This document shows, piece by piece, positions 24,847 to 36,282 of a stretch of 64,000 nt of DNA. Position numbers and translations under genes: made by a program. A model generated the notes under the pieces. That model saw only the letters and a list, made by a program, of their open reading frames with translations. It had not been told where the DNA came from and did no database searches. Where the stretch lies: positions 1 through 64,000 of the forward strand of contig NZ_JAAILI010000040.1 in assembly GCF_012650175.1 (NCBI RefSeq). The letters are read 5' to 3'. Numbering within the stretch: position 1 is the first letter of the stretch; every line of letters begins with the position of its first letter. This stretch comes from Sphingomonas sp. S2M10 (lineage in GTDB: Bacteria; Pseudomonadota; Alphaproteobacteria; Sphingomonadales; Sphingomonadaceae).

Positions 24847-25949
24847 GGCCGGGCCGGGCTGGCGCACTCGGCGACCATGCGTTCGCCGTCGATCGTAATC
24901 GGGCTGGCGAGACCCGGCAGCCCTTCGCGCATAATCGCCATCCCGCGCGCGATTACCTGCGGATCGGCAAACACCTCGTCGATCCGGTTGATCGGCCCGG
25001 CCGGCACGCCCTGCGCCTCCAGCGCCTCGTACAAATCCGCCTTGGCCCAATCGAGCATCGCGCGGGCGAGCAGGGGAATCAGCGCATCGCGATTGGTGAC
25101 GCGCGCCGGGTTGGTGGCGAAACGCGGATCGCTCGCCAGATCGAGGCCCAGGATCGCGCAGAGCCTGGCGAACTGCGAATCGTTGCCCACCGCGACGATA
25201 AGCTCACCGTCACGACAAGCGAACGCCTGGTAGGGCACCAGATTCGCGTGACCGTTGCCCATCCGGTGCGGCACCTTGCCGCTCGCCATCCAGTTGAGCG
25301 CCTGGTTGGCCAGCACCGCCACCTGCGTGTCGAGCAGCGCCATGTCGATATGGGCGCCGGTGCCCTCCACATCGCGGCGACGGAGCGCGGCGAGGATCGC
25401 GACGGCCGAATAGACGCCGGTGAAGATGTCGGCATAGGCGACGCCTGCCTTTTGCGGGGCGCCGTCGGGCTCGCCGGTGAGGCTCATCGCCCCGCCCATG
25501 CCCTGGATGATGAAGTCATAGCCGGCGCGGGCGGCATAGGGCCCGGTCTGGCCGAAGCCGGTGATCGAGCAGACGATCAGCCGCGGGTTCGCCGCACGCA
25601 GGCTGGCGGCGTCGAGCCCGTACTTCACCAGCCCGCCGACCTTGTAGTTCTCGATCACCACATCGGCATCGGCGATCAGCGCCTTGGCTGCCGTCTGACC
25701 CTCGGGCGTGGCGATATCGATGCCGATACTGGTCTTGCCGCGGTTGCAGGCATGGAAATAGGCGGCGTCGCGGTTCACGCCCTCGGCATCGTGGAGGAAG
25801 GGCGGCCCCCAGTGGCGGGTATCGTCCCCCGCCCCCGGCCGCTCGACCTTCACCACCTCGGCCCCCAGATCGGCGAGCAGCTGCCCGCACCAGGGCCCGG
25901 CGAGGATGCGGGCGAGCTCGACGACCTTGATGCCGGCAAGCGGCTTCAC
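24831..25949 (-). CDS. CaiB/BaiF family (class III) CoA-transferase
   Basis: At 372 aa it has the family start (LAGIKVVELARILAGPWCGQ), the FHACNRGKTSIGIDI region, the catalytic Asp area (DVVIENYKVGG) and GYDFIIQGMGGAMSLTG. Class III enzymes swap CoA between carboxylic acids. Its operon partner is a glutaryl-CoA dehydrogenase, so glutarate is a reasonable acceptor, but that is inference. It overlaps the GNAT gene by 4 bp. Confidence 0.9.
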   Translation of the reverse strand: MKPLAGIKVVELARILAGPWCGQLLADLGAEVVKVERPGAGDDTRHWGPPFLHDAEGVNRDAAYFHACNRGKTSIGIDIATPEGQTAAKALIADADVVIENYKVGGLVKYGLDAASLRAANPRLIVCSITGFGQTGPYAARAGYDFIIQGMGGAMSLTGEPDGAPQKAGVAYADIFTGVYSAVAILAALRRRDVEGTGAHIDMALLDTQVAVLANQALNWMASGKVPHRMGNGHANLVPYQAFACRDGELIVAVGNDSQFARLCAILGLDLASDPRFATNPARVTNRDALIPLLARAMLDWAKADLYEALEAQGVPAGPINRIDEVFADPQVIARGMAIMREGLPGLASPITIDGERMVAECASPARPQIAG

Positions 25950-26464
25950 GGGCGCCGAATCGCGTAGACGACGTGATCGGAGAAAACCTGCCCACCGCCG
26001 CGATGATGACGCCCAGGGATCAACTCCCCGCCGATCTTCGCCATCGCTCCGCGCGAACGCAGATTGTCCTTGCCGACGAGAAACACGACCGTGCCCACAT
26101 AGCGATGAATATGGTCCAGCATCAGCCGCTTCACCTCCCGGTTATAGGTGCCGCCCCAATAGGCGCGGGCGAGGAAGGTCCAGCCGATCTCGATCTCGTC
26201 TTGTTCCGGCACGTGATAATCATAGCGGCTGGAGCCGATGATCGCACCGGTTGCCTTGTCCTCGATCGCCAGCCCGCCGCCGCAGGCCAGCGCCTCGGCG
26301 AAGAACTGGCGGAATACCGGCTCCTGCCAGCGGTCCGGCCGGGGATGCACTTCCCAGATCAGCGGATCGGAGGCGACGGCGTAGAGCGCATCCCAGTCCG
26401 CCGCGACCAGCGGCCGGATGCGGACCAGGTCGCCCTCCAGCACCGGCTGCCGATCGGCCGCCAT
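25946..26464 (-). CDS. GNAT family N-acetyltransferase
   Basis: The 172-aa protein has a RimJ/RimL-like GNAT layout: LVRIRPLVAADWDALYAV at the N-terminus, a GSSRYDYH strand, and the acetyl-CoA region near GWTFLARAYWGGTYNREVKR. The substrate is unknown. It sits between the dehydrogenase and CoA-transferase genes with 1- and 4-bp overlaps, so it is co-transcribed. Confidence 0.85.
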   Translation of the reverse strand: MAADRQPVLEGDLVRIRPLVAADWDALYAVASDPLIWEVHPRPDRWQEPVFRQFFAEALACGGGLAIEDKATGAIIGSSRYDYHVPEQDEIEIGWTFLARAYWGGTYNREVKRLMLDHIHRYVGTVVFLVGKDNLRSRGAMAKIGGELIPGRHHRGGGQVFSDHVVYAIRRP

Positions 26465-27648
26465 CAGAACGCCGCGATACCGGTGATCGCCCGGCCGAGG
26501 ATCAGCCCGTGCACGTCGTGCGTGCCCTCATAGGTGTTCACCGTCTCCAGGTTGATCGCGTGGCGGATCACGTGGAATTCGGCCGAGATGCCGTTGCCGC
26601 CATGCATGTCGCGTGCGACCCGGGCGATCTCCAGCGCCTTGCCGCAATTGTTGCGCTTGATGATGCTGATCGCCTCGGGGCTGAGCGTGCCCGCATCGAA
26701 CATCCGGCCGCAACGCAGCGCCGCCTGCAGCCCGAGCGCAATCTCGGTCTCCATGTTGGCGAGCTTGAGCTGCACCAGCTGGGTCGCGGCGAGCGGCCGG
26801 CCGAATTGGTGGCGATCCAGCGTATATTGCCGCGCGGCATGGAAGCAGGCCTCGGCAGCGCCCATCGTGCCCCAGGCGATGCCGTAGCGAGCGCGATTGA
26901 GGCATCCGAACGGCCCCTTGAGCCCCTGGACATTGGGGAGCAGCGCGTCTTCGCCCACTTCCACCCCGTCCATCACGATCTCGCCGGTGACCGAGGCGCG
27001 CAGGCTCAGCTTGCCCTCGATCTTCGGGCTGGTCAGCCCTTTCATGCCGCGCTCGAGCACGAAGCCGCGGATGGCGCCGTCATGCGCGTCGCTCTTCGCC
27101 CAGACGACGAACACGTCGGCGATCGGCGAATTGGTGATCCACATCTTGGCGCCGGTGATCCGGTAGCCGCCATCGATCTTCGCGGCCCGCGTGCGCATGC
27201 CGGCGGGATCGGAGCCCGCGTCCGGCTCGGTCAGGCCGAAACAGCCGACCCATTCGCCACTCGCCAGCTTGGGCAGGTACTTCCGCCGCTGTTCCTCGCT
27301 GCCATAGGCATGGATGGGGTGCATCACCAGCGAGCTCTGCACGCTCATCGCCGAGCGATAGCCCGAGTCGACGCGCTCCACCTCGCGCGCGACCAGGCCA
27401 TAGGCGACATAGCCGAGCCCCGCCCCGCCATAGGTTTCGGGGATCGTCGGCCCGAGCAAACCGAGGGCGCCCATCTCGGCCATAATTGCGCGGTCGAACC
27501 GTTCCTCCAGATAGGCGGAGGTTACGCGCGGGAGCAGCTCGCCCTGCGCATAGTCGCGCGCGGCGTCGCGCACCATCCGTTCCTCGTCGGTCAGTTCGCC
27601 GTCGAGCCCGAACGGATCCTGCCAGTCGAACCGGCCCATCTCTGCCAT
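26464..27648 (-). CDS. gcdH: Acyl-CoA dehydrogenase, probable glutaryl-CoA dehydrogenase
   Basis: This flavoprotein oxidises and decarboxylates glutaryl-CoA to crotonyl-CoA in lysine/tryptophan breakdown. The 394-aa protein has the acyl-CoA dehydrogenase signatures [17 protein letters not shown] and the C-terminal [19 protein letters not shown], which carries the catalytic Glu of the GCDH group. [20 protein letters not shown] is also typical of GCDH. It starts the three-gene operon with GNAT and CoA-transferase. Confidence 0.88.
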   Translation of the reverse strand: MAEMGRFDWQDPFGLDGELTDEERMVRDAARDYAQGELLPRVTSAYLEERFDRAIMAEMGALGLLGPTIPETYGGAGLGYVAYGLVAREVERVDSGYRSAMSVQSSLVMHPIHAYGSEEQRRKYLPKLASGEWVGCFGLTEPDAGSDPAGMRTRAAKIDGGYRITGAKMWITNSPIADVFVVWAKSDAHDGAIRGFVLERGMKGLTSPKIEGKLSLRASVTGEIVMDGVEVGEDALLPNVQGLKGPFGCLNRARYGIAWGTMGAAEACFHAARQYTLDRHQFGRPLAATQLVQLKLANMETEIALGLQAALRCGRMFDAGTLSPEAISIIKRNNCGKALEIARVARDMHGGNGISAEFHVIRHAINLETVNTYEGTHDVHGLILGRAITGIAAF

Positions 27649-27649
27649 T

Positions 27650-28540
27650 TCAGTCGTTCCTCGGTGTCTCCGGTGCCGGGGCGGGGGCGGGTGCCGGCGC
27701 CACGACCGGGGGTTTGGGCGGCGTTGCAGCGGCCGCCTTCTCTATTTCGTCCAGTGCCTTGCGGGCGTTGACATAGCGCGACGCCGCGCCCGTCCATCCC
27801 TCCGCGACCGACGCGCCGGGCATATGCACTACTTCGGCGATCGCGGTCTCGACATTGCCTGCCGCCAGCGCGCTGCGGGCGCGACGGAGGCGCTCGGCCG
27901 GGCGCGGGCTGGGCATGCCGGCCTGGTGGAGCACGAACAGGTCGCCCACGAAGCTGCGGAAGCGTACCCAGAGGCTGTCGTCCGGCCCGGTGCCGAGCCG
28001 CGGGGCGATCGTATCCAGCGCGATGCGCAGATCCTCGATCGTCAGCGGATCCGCCGCCGCGGTGACGATCGCCGCCACCGCCTGCGGGTGCGCCCCACCG
28101 AAGCGGGCGCGCAGCTGCTGCTCCAGGCTGCCCAGCGGCTGGCCGCGTTCGACGGCGCGGCGTACCGCGGCGGCGACCATCAGCCGTTCGGCCTGGGTGG
28201 AATATTGCGCAGCATTGCGCGCGCTTTCGTCGGCTTGACGCAGCTCCAGCTCAAGCGCGTCGAGCCGGGCGGCAAGCGCGGTCTCGCGCGCGTCCAGCGT
28301 CGCGACATCGGTGGCAGGCGCCAGAACCTGCGGCGGTATCCGCAGCGGCTCCGGTGCGGGCGACGGTGCCGCTGCAGGCTTGGTGGTGGCGGGCGTGGTC
28401 GCCAGGTGCGGGCCGGCAAGCTCGATGGCGCCCGCCGTCAGTGCGACGCCGGCGAGGAAACCAAGCCCGACGGGGATCATGCGGTTGCGGCGCGGACTCA
28501 GGGTTCGGACCGGCTCGGGCGCCAGGGGCTCGTCGCTCAT
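27650..28540 (-). CDS. Membrane-anchored hypothetical protein (mitofilin-like)
   Basis: From ATG 28540 the 296-aa protein has a short cytoplasmic head, one transmembrane segment (~22-40, [20 protein letters not shown]), a Pro/Ala-rich linker, a coiled-coil stretch near [21 protein letters not shown], and a Pro/Ala-rich tail. This is like alphaproteobacterial proteins encoded next to hemD that are distant relatives of mitofilin. The frame begins at TTG 28576, inside the end of hemD; the ATG has AAAGG upstream. An envelope-architecture role is inferred. Confidence 0.7.
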   Translation of the reverse strand: MSDEPLAPEPVRTLSPRRNRMIPVGLGFLAGVALTAGAIELAGPHLATTPATTKPAAAPSPAPEPLRIPPQVLAPATDVATLDARETALAARLDALELELRQADESARNAAQYSTQAERLMVAAAVRRAVERGQPLGSLEQQLRARFGGAHPQAVAAIVTAAADPLTIEDLRIALDTIAPRLGTGPDDSLWVRFRSFVGDLFVLHQAGMPSPRPAERLRRARSALAAGNVETAIAEVVHMPGASVAEGWTGAASRYVNARKALDEIEKAAAATPPKPPVVAPAPAPAPAPETPRND

Positions 28541-28572
28541 GGGCGCCCTTTTCGCCGCCTGTGCCGCGCGGG

Positions 28573-29235
28573 TCAATCGGAGAGCGCGATCGCGGTGTCG
28601 ATCAGCGCTTCGGTCTCCGGACGCGGCGCGACCGCGACGGCGCGCCAGCCGTTGCCGGCGCCCGCAGCGGCGGCGTGAGAAACCGCAGCGAGCATGATTG
28701 CGCCGCGATCCTGCGCGATCTCCGCCAGCCGCTCCCCGGCCCGTGCGGACTGAATCAGGGCGACGGTGCCCGCCAATGCGGCGATGTCCGCAGGGGCGAC
28801 CGGCAGTGCCTCGCTGGCATAGACCGGGAGTATCTGAGCGATGATTCCGCCCGCTTCCAGGGTGCGTTCCCGGCCCGCCAGATGCAGCGCGCGACGCACG
28901 CCGGCGGTGTGTGCCTGCTCGATCAGCGCCGCAGCACCTGCGCCACCCACGGCGACCACGTCGAAATGGGCGCGGCGCGCTGCCGACGCCGTGGCTTCGC
29001 CGACCGCATAGACCGGCAGGCCGCGCAGCCCGCCCAGCGCCTCCCCGGCGAGGCGGACGGCGTTGGCGCTCGTCAGAATCAGCGCGTCGAACGCCAGCGG
29101 GTCAGGCATGGTCCAGGCGAGCGGTCGCGTCTCGAACAAGGGCAACCGCAGCGCGGTGCGCCCCCGCCCCTCGATCGCGGCGGCGGTGATGCGGTTACCC
29201 GGCTCGGGCCGGAGGACCGCGATTGCACGGCTCAT
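28573..29235 (-). CDS. hemD: Uroporphyrinogen-III synthase
   Basis: It closes hydroxymethylbilane to uroporphyrinogen III. Sequence is poorly conserved in this family, but the 220-aa protein has the two-lobe pattern (AIAVLRPEPGN start, DALILTSANAVRLAG, LPVYAVGEATASAA, QSARAGERLAEI). It starts 4 bp inside the end of hemC, the standard hemC-hemD arrangement. Confidence 0.9.
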   Translation of the reverse strand: MSRAIAVLRPEPGNRITAAAIEGRGRTALRLPLFETRPLAWTMPDPLAFDALILTSANAVRLAGEALGGLRGLPVYAVGEATASAARRAHFDVVAVGGAGAAALIEQAHTAGVRRALHLAGRERTLEAGGIIAQILPVYASEALPVAPADIAALAGTVALIQSARAGERLAEIAQDRGAIMLAAVSHAAAAGAGNGWRAVAVAPRPETEALIDTAIALSD

Positions 29236-30137
29236 CCGGCGAACAGCGTGCGCACGGCCTCGGGCGCACGGTCCAGCAGATCGCGGGCCAGCGTCGCGGG
29301 CAGCATCGGATCCTCGGGCGCGCCCTCGATCATGCCATGGACATGCGCGCTGCCATCGGCAGCGTAGAGCTCTGCCTCAAGGGTGAGGATCGCCCCCTCG
29401 ATCGTCGCCAGCGCCGCGACCGGCGAATGACAATCGGCCATCAGTGCAGCGAGCAGCGCGCGTTCGGCCAACACGCAGGCGCGGGTCTTCGGATGGTCGA
29501 TCGCGGCGAGCAGCGCGAGAGTCCGCGTGTCGTCGGCCCGCGCCTCGATACCGACTGCGCCTTGCGCCGGGGCCGGTAGCAGCTGGTTGGTCGGCTGGAC
29601 ATGGCCGACATCATGGTGCCCCAGCCGCTCCAGCCCGGCCGAGGCGAGCAGGGTCGCGTCCGCCTCGCCCGCCGCCAGACGTGCCAGCCGGGTGTCGACA
29701 TTGCCGCGGAACAGCACGGTGGAAACATCGGGCCGGTGGCGCTTCACCTGCGCGGCGCGACGCGGCGAGGCGGTGCCGATCACCGCACCGGGCTTCAGCG
29801 CGGCAAGCGATTCCGCCCCCACGAGCCGATCGCGTACATCGGCGCGTTGCAGGATTGCGGCGATGGCGATGCGCTCGGGCCGGATCGTCTCGACATCCTT
29901 CATCGAATGCACGGCGCAGTCGATCTCGCCTGCCAGCAGCGCGCGATCCAGCTCCTTGGTCCACAGCGCCTTGCCGCCGATCTCGGCCAGCGGACGGTCC
30001 TGCACCTTGTCGCCGGTGGTGCGGACGACGAGGATCTCGCCCTCGATGCCGTGCGCAGCCTTGAGCGCGTCGCGAACCATATGGGCCTGGGTAAGGGCGA
30101 GCGGCGAACCGCGCGTGCCGATGCGAAGTGCAGTCAT
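29232..30137 (-). CDS. hemC: Porphobilinogen deaminase (hydroxymethylbilane synthase)
   Basis: It polymerises four porphobilinogens in tetrapyrrole synthesis. The 301-aa protein has IGTRGSPLALTQAHMV at the N-terminus, the catalytic HSMKDVET region (Asp), SPRRAAQVKRHRP, and the cofactor-attachment Cys in MADCHSPVAA. ATG 30137 is chosen; the frame opens 36 nt earlier. It diverges from tsaD. Confidence 0.95.
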   Translation of the reverse strand: MTALRIGTRGSPLALTQAHMVRDALKAAHGIEGEILVVRTTGDKVQDRPLAEIGGKALWTKELDRALLAGEIDCAVHSMKDVETIRPERIAIAAILQRADVRDRLVGAESLAALKPGAVIGTASPRRAAQVKRHRPDVSTVLFRGNVDTRLARLAAGEADATLLASAGLERLGHHDVGHVQPTNQLLPAPAQGAVGIEARADDTRTLALLAAIDHPKTRACVLAERALLAALMADCHSPVAALATIEGAILTLEAELYAADGSAHVHGMIEGAPEDPMLPATLARDLLDRAPEAVRTLFAG

Positions 30138-30243
30138 GCGCTGGGTGCTAGGATCGGCGCGAAGCGAGAGCAATGGGGGACTTCGCGGAGCAAAACCCGC
30201 TCCGGCCTCTGGACCCTGCCGCCAAGCGGCTTAGATGAGGACC

Positions 30244-31269
30244 ATGGCACTCATCCTCGGACTTGAATCGAGCTGCGACGAAACCGCGGCGGCCCTGGTG
30301 ACAAGCGACGGCACGATCCGCGCGCACAAGCTGGCGCGGCAGGAAGAGGCGCATCGGCCCTATGGCGGCGTGGTGCCCGAGATTGCCGCCCGCGCGCATG
30401 TCGAGATGCTGGGGCCGCTGGTCGAGGCGGCGCTGGAAGAGGCCGGCGTGACGCTCGACCAGGTCGACGCCATCGCCGCCACCGCAGGTCCCGGCCTGAT
30501 CGGCGGGGTGATGGTGGGCCTCGTCACCGGCAAGGCGCTGGCGCTCGCCGCCGGCAAGCCGCTGGTTGCGGTCAATCATCTGGAGGGCCATGCGCTCTCG
30601 CCCCGGCTCGGCGACCGAAGCCTGGAGTTTCCCTATCTGCTGCTGCTCGTCTCGGGCGGGCATTGCCAGTTGCTGCTGGTCGAGGGGGTAAACCGCTATC
30701 GCCGACTTGCCACCACGATCGACGACGCGGCGGGCGAGGCGTTCGACAAGACCGCCAAGCTGCTCGGCCTCGGCTTCCCCGGCGGCCCGGCGGTGGAGAA
30801 GGCGGCCGAGCGGGGCAATCCCAAGGCGGTGCCGCTGCCGCGCCCGCTGGTGGGGTCGGGCGAGCCGCATTTCTCCTTCGCCGGCCTCAAGAGCGCGGTT
30901 GCGCGGGCGGTGAACGACTATAGCGCCGAGGATCTCGCCGCGTCGTTCCAGCAAGCGGTGGTCGACTGCCTGGTCGATCGCACCCGGTTGGCGCTGGCGG
31001 TCACCCGCCCGACCGCGCTGGTCGTCGCGGGCGGCGTCGCGGCGAACACGGCGGTGCGGACCGCGCTGGAGGCGTTGGCTGGCGAACACGCCCTGCCTTT
31101 CGTCGCGCCGCCCTTGTGGCTGTGCACCGACAATGCCGCGATGATCGCCTGGGCAGGCGCCGAGCGCTTCGCACAGGGCCTGACCGATCCACTTGATGTG
31201 CCGGCGCGGCCGCGCTGGCCGCTCGATCCGGATGCGGAAAAGGTGCGCGGCGCGGGTGTGAAGGCATGA
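30244..31269 (+). CDS. tsaD: tRNA N6-adenosine threonylcarbamoyltransferase
   Basis: TsaD transfers threonylcarbamoyl to A37 of ANN-decoding tRNAs with TsaB and TsaE. The 341-aa protein shows [15 protein letters not shown], the metal-binding [26 protein letters not shown] and [19 protein letters not shown] 30244 is preceded by AGGA; ATG 30235 is an alternative. Its stop overlaps gpsA. Confidence 0.95.
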   Translation: MALILGLESSCDETAAALVTSDGTIRAHKLARQEEAHRPYGGVVPEIAARAHVEMLGPLVEAALEEAGVTLDQVDAIAATAGPGLIGGVMVGLVTGKALALAAGKPLVAVNHLEGHALSPRLGDRSLEFPYLLLLVSGGHCQLLLVEGVNRYRRLATTIDDAAGEAFDKTAKLLGLGFPGGPAVEKAAERGNPKAVPLPRPLVGSGEPHFSFAGLKSAVARAVNDYSAEDLAASFQQAVVDCLVDRTRLALAVTRPTALVVAGGVAANTAVRTALEALAGEHALPFVAPPLWLCTDNAAMIAWAGAERFAQGLTDPLDVPARPRWPLDPDAEKVRGAGVKA

Positions 31270-32243
31270 AGATCGGGGTGATCGGCGGCGGCGCCTGGGG
31301 CACCGCGCTCGCACAGGTGGCGGCGCGCGGCGATACGCCGGTGTTGCTCTGGGCGCGCGAGCCCGAGGTGGTGGAGAGCATCAACGCAGAGCATGAGAAC
31401 CGCCAGTTCCTCGCCGGCGTGCCGCTCTCGCCCAGTATCCGCGCCACCGGCAGCCTCGGCGATCTCGCCGGCTGCGAGGCGCTGCTGGTGGTGACCCCGG
31501 CGCAGCATGTGCGTTCGGTGCTCACGGAGATGAAGCCCGGCGCGACGCCGCTGGTGCTGTGCGCCAAGGGCATCGAGGCAGGCACCCGGCTGCTGGTCGG
31601 CGAGGTCGCGCGCAGCGTAGCGCCGGATGCTCCCATCGCAGTGCTCTCCGGCCCCACCTTCGCGCACGAAGTCGCGGCCGGAAAACCGACGGCGGTGACG
31701 CTGGCCTGCGAGGACGCGGCCCTGCGCACCCGGCTGAGCGACCGCCTCGGCGCGCCGGCCTTCCGCCCCTATGCCTCGGCCGACGTGATCGGCGCGGAGA
31801 TTGGCGGGGCGGTGAAGAACGTGCTCGCCATCGCCTGCGGGGTGGTGGAAGGCGCCGGGCTCGGCCTGAATGCCCGCGCGGCGCTGATCGCGCGGGGTTT
31901 CGCGGAGATGACACGCTTCGGCCTCGCGCGGGGTGCGCAGGCGGAGACGCTGACCGGGCTTTCGGGGCTGGGCGATCTGGTGCTCACCTGCTCGTCGACC
32001 AACTCGCGCAACTTCTCGCTGGGGGTGGGACTCGGTCAGGGGCGCAGCGCGACCGCGTTGTTGTCCGATCGCAAGACCGTCGCCGAAGGCGCCTTCACCG
32101 CGCCGGTGCTGCGCGAGGCCGCGGCGGACGCGGGGGTGGAGATGCCGGTGACGCTCGCGGTCAACGCGCTGCTCGAAGGCGCGCCGGTGGCCGAGGTGAT
32201 CGACGCGCTGCTCAGCCGCCCGCTACGGTCGGAGGCGGCGTGA
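31266..32243 (+). CDS. gpsA: Glycerol-3-phosphate dehydrogenase [NAD(P)+]
   Basis: It makes sn-glycerol 3-phosphate for phospholipids. The 325-aa protein has the Rossmann motif [30 protein letters not shown], the catalytic Lys in [13 protein letters not shown], and [16 protein letters not shown]. It overlaps tsaD by 4 bp and is followed by a palindromic repeat. Confidence 0.95.
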   Translation: MKIGVIGGGAWGTALAQVAARGDTPVLLWAREPEVVESINAEHENRQFLAGVPLSPSIRATGSLGDLAGCEALLVVTPAQHVRSVLTEMKPGATPLVLCAKGIEAGTRLLVGEVARSVAPDAPIAVLSGPTFAHEVAAGKPTAVTLACEDAALRTRLSDRLGAPAFRPYASADVIGAEIGGAVKNVLAIACGVVEGAGLGLNARAALIARGFAEMTRFGLARGAQAETLTGLSGLGDLVLTCSSTNSRNFSLGVGLGQGRSATALLSDRKTVAEGAFTAPVLREAAADAGVEMPVTLAVNALLEGAPVAEVIDALLSRPLRSEAA

Positions 32244-32253
32244 CACTATTCTA

Positions 32254-32388
32254 AGCCCCTCCCCTCCAGGGGAGGGGTTGGGGTGGGGACTGAACTGGGA
32301 CCGAACGCGGCGTGGGAGGCGGCGCTTAGCGTCAAAGCGCGTTCTGGAATCCCTCCACCCCCAAACCCCTCCTCCGAGGAGGAGGGGC
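32254..32388. repeat. GC-rich palindromic intergenic repeat, copy 2
   Basis: It begins AGCCCCTCCCCTCCAGGGGA with a GGGGTTGGGGTGGGG arm and ends with CCCCAAACCCCTCCTCCGAG and GGAGGAGGGGC. It fills the spacer between the convergent gpsA and DUF1489 genes, and the layout matches the copy at 14726. Confidence 0.75.
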
Positions 32389-32403
32389 GTAAGAAGAGAA
32401 GCG

Positions 32404-32805
32404 CTACAGCAGCCCCAGCCCGGCCAGCTCGCCCATCAGCGAGGGCGGCAGCTCGTCCGCGCCGCCCTCCAGATCGCCGAGATCCGGCGGCGCATCGGCG
32501 GCTTCCAGATAGCGCCACCCCTGGTGCGCCCGTTTGGGCCGCGCCTGAACCAACACCAGCCTGGGCTCCAGCAGGATCGCGGTGCGGCCGCCCTCGGCCT
32601 CGCCGAAGCCGAGGATCGGCGAGCGGCCGACCAGCTGGTGCTTGAGGATCCAGAACAGCGAGCCGCCAACGATTTCCTCGTGGCGCTTCGGCAGATAGCG
32701 CGTGGTCAACGCGACGCCGCCGAGGGGGGCGCGTGCCTCCAGCCTGGATCGCAGGAAATCGACGCTGTCGCAGGCAAAGGCGACCTTGGTGAGATGCAGT
32801 GGCAC
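32404..32805 (-). CDS. DUF1489 family protein
   Basis: The 133-aa protein starts MPLHLTKVAFACDSVDFLRS and contains TTRYLPKRHEEIVGGSLFWI and the GWRYLEAADAPPDL region. These are hallmarks of an alphaproteobacterial DUF1489 family of unknown function. No catalytic motif is evident. It lies 36 bp after mgtE on the same strand. Confidence 0.8.
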   Translation of the reverse strand: MPLHLTKVAFACDSVDFLRSRLEARAPLGGVALTTRYLPKRHEEIVGGSLFWILKHQLVGRSPILGFGEAEGGRTAILLEPRLVLVQARPKRAHQGWRYLEAADAPPDLGDLEGGADELPPSLMGELAGLGLL

Positions 32806-32841
32806 GTGCCCGATTTGGGCAATCGCATGCCCGCGATCAAG

Positions 32842-34245
32842 TCAGCCGCCCAGCCCCACGAGCGTCGCCAGGCCGAGAAACGAGAAGAAGCCCATCACAT
32901 CGGTCATCATCGTCACGAACACCGCCGAAGACACCGCCGGATCGACGCGGAGCCGATCGAGCGTGACCGGAATCAGCACGCCGGAAAGCCCCGCGATCAG
33001 ATTGTTGATCACCATCGCCAGCGCGATCACCCCCGCCAGCCAGGGAATGCCATAGATCAGCATCGTCCCCGTGCCGATCGCCAGGCCCAGTGCGATTCCG
33101 TTGGCGGCAGCGATGCGCAGCTCGCGCAGGATCATGCGCAGCGTGTTCGACTCGGTAAGCTGGTTGGTCGCGATCGCGCGGACCACCACTGCCAGCGTCT
33201 GGGTCCCTGCATTGCCGCCCATGCCCGAGACGATCGGCATCAGCACCGCGAGCAGCGCGAACTTGGCGATCTCGCCCTGGAACAGCCCGACGACCGACGC
33301 GGCGAGGATCGCGGTGCCCAGGTTGACGAACAGCCAGGTCAGCCGCGTCCGCACCGTCAGCAGCACCGGCTCGTTGATGTCGCCCTCGCCCGCGCCGGAC
33401 AGGCGGAGGATGTCCTCCCCGGCTTCCTGCGAGATGATGTGGACGATGTCGTCCACCGTGATCATGCCGACCAGCCGCCCGCTCAGGTCCACCACGGCGG
33501 CGGAGATCAGCGCATATTTCTGGAAGCGCAGCGCCACTTCCTCCTGGTCCATGTCAACCGGGATCAGCGTCTGCTCGCGCTTCATCACGTCGCCGATGGT
33601 GATCCCGCGCGGGGTGCGCAGGATCCAGGAAAGCTCGCAGGTGCCGATCGGCTTGTGCGAGGGATCGACGACGAAGATTTCCCAAAAGTCCGTGGTCAGC
33701 TCGTCGTTGCCGCGCAGATAGTCGAGCACGTCGCCGACGGTCCAATGCTCGGGCACCGCGATCAGCTCGCGCTGCATCAGTCGGCCGGCGGATTCCTCCG
33801 GATAGGACAGTGCCTCCTCGATCGCGGCACGATCGTCGGGGTCGAGCGCGCGGAGCACTTCGCGCTGGTCCTCGACGTCCATGTCCTCGATGATCGCGAC
33901 GGCGTCGTCGGTATCGAGCTCGGCGGCGAGGTCCGCGACCTGGTGCGGCTCGAGCGCGTCGACCAGCGCCTCGCGAACCCAATCGTTCATCTCGGCGAGC
34001 ACGTCGCCGTCGATCAGGTCGGAAATGGCGGTGACCACATCGGCGCGCTGCTCCGAAGGAACCAGCTCGATCAGGTCGGCGATGTCGGCGGGGTGGAGGG
34101 GCGCAACCAGCATGTGCGCGGCCTCGGCGTCGCCCTCGTCGACCGCTTCCAGCACCGCGTTGACGAATTCGGGCTTCAGCCGGTCGTCCTCGTCCAGCTG
34201 GCTCTCCGGCGCCGCGGCGTCGTCGTGCAGTTCGGTCTCGCTCAT
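32842..34245 (-). CDS. mgtE: Magnesium transporter MgtE
   Basis: This is an inner-membrane Mg2+ channel gated by cytoplasmic Mg2+. The 467-aa protein has an acidic N domain (~25-140), two CBS domains (~145-270, including YALISAAVVDLSGRLVGMIT) and five C-terminal membrane segments with the conserved SGMGGNAGTQTLAVVVRA selectivity-region motif. It diverges from the cyclophilin gene. Confidence 0.94.
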   Translation of the reverse strand: MSETELHDDAAAPESQLDEDDRLKPEFVNAVLEAVDEGDAEAAHMLVAPLHPADIADLIELVPSEQRADVVTAISDLIDGDVLAEMNDWVREALVDALEPHQVADLAAELDTDDAVAIIEDMDVEDQREVLRALDPDDRAAIEEALSYPEESAGRLMQRELIAVPEHWTVGDVLDYLRGNDELTTDFWEIFVVDPSHKPIGTCELSWILRTPRGITIGDVMKREQTLIPVDMDQEEVALRFQKYALISAAVVDLSGRLVGMITVDDIVHIISQEAGEDILRLSGAGEGDINEPVLLTVRTRLTWLFVNLGTAILAASVVGLFQGEIAKFALLAVLMPIVSGMGGNAGTQTLAVVVRAIATNQLTESNTLRMILRELRIAAANGIALGLAIGTGTMLIYGIPWLAGVIALAMVINNLIAGLSGVLIPVTLDRLRVDPAVSSAVFVTMMTDVMGFFSFLGLATLVGLGG

Positions 34246-34361
34246 GTCCGACCTCTCACGCTGCGGCCCCGTTCAAGGCGCGCTGCCATCCCCGGCCCCG
34301 ATTTGCAAGTCGGCAGCGCACCCCTTAGGGCATCGAACCAGTTTCTGCAGAGAGGTGCCCA

Positions 34362-34817
34362 ATGGCCGAACCCACCACGCTCGTACTCACGCTCGACACT
34401 GGCGATGTCCGCATTCGCCTTCGCCCCGATCTCGCGCCCAACCATGTCGCACGCATCGCCAGCCTCGCCGACGAAGGCTTTTATGACGGCGTGGTCTTCC
34501 ACCGCGTGATCGACGGCTTCATGGCGCAGGGCGGCGATCCCTCTGGCACCGGCATGGGCGGTTCCGAGAAGCCGGACCTGGCCCAGGAATTCTCGAAGGA
34601 GCGCCACGCGCGCGGCGTCTGCTCGATGGCGCGTACCAACAACCCGAACAGCGCCAACTCGCAGTTCTTCATTTGTCTTGACGATGCCAGCTTCCTCGAC
34701 GGCCAGTACACGGTCTGGGGCGAAGTCGTTGAAGGCATGGAGCATGTCGACGCGCTGCCCAAGGGCGAGCCGCCCGCGAACCCGGGCAAGATCGTCAAGG
34801 CCCGCACCGAGGCTTGA
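34362..34817 (+). CDS. Peptidyl-prolyl cis-trans isomerase (cyclophilin type, cytoplasmic)
   Basis: The 151-aa single-domain cyclophilin has [40 protein letters not shown] and [17 protein letters not shown]. No signal peptide is seen, so it is a cytoplasmic PpiB-like enzyme. AGAGG precedes the ATG. It is followed by a palindromic repeat. Confidence 0.93.
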   Translation: MAEPTTLVLTLDTGDVRIRLRPDLAPNHVARIASLADEGFYDGVVFHRVIDGFMAQGGDPSGTGMGGSEKPDLAQEFSKERHARGVCSMARTNNPNSANSQFFICLDDASFLDGQYTVWGEVVEGMEHVDALPKGEPPANPGKIVKARTEA

Positions 34818-35082
34818 TGCCGCTGGACCCTCTCCCTGCCGGGGAGAGGGAAGTACCCGCCGCCGCAGGCGGTGGGAGGGAGAGGGGCAGCCGCGCGGCC
34901 CCTCTCCGCTTCACCGGATAGTAAGCCCGCCACACTACGGCTCTGCACTCCATCCGGATAACGCGCCATGTTGCAACCAATTCGCAATCGCATTAATCCC
35001 TAAAAGGGTGGATTTCGCGCGCGCGCTGTGCTTAGGCGGGCGCGATCCTTTCCCCGTTCCCTTGAAAAGGCGGACTGCTCCC
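34818..35082. other. Spacer before sucC with palindromic repeat copy 3
   Basis: 34827-34907 holds another GC-rich palindrome (CCCTCTCCCTGCCGGGGAGA, then GGCGGTGGGAGGGAGAGGGG and GCCCCTCTCC). From about 34930 the sequence is more AT-rich and must hold the sucC promoter, but I see no clear consensus boxes. No ORF is convincing here. Confidence 0.55.

Positions 35083-36278
<1,196 letters not shown>

Positions 36279-36282
<4 letters not shown>

Noticed and set aside
34678..35082. Extension of the sucC frame upstream
   Set aside because: It reads through the cyclophilin gene and a palindromic repeat. SucC of normal length starts at 35083.
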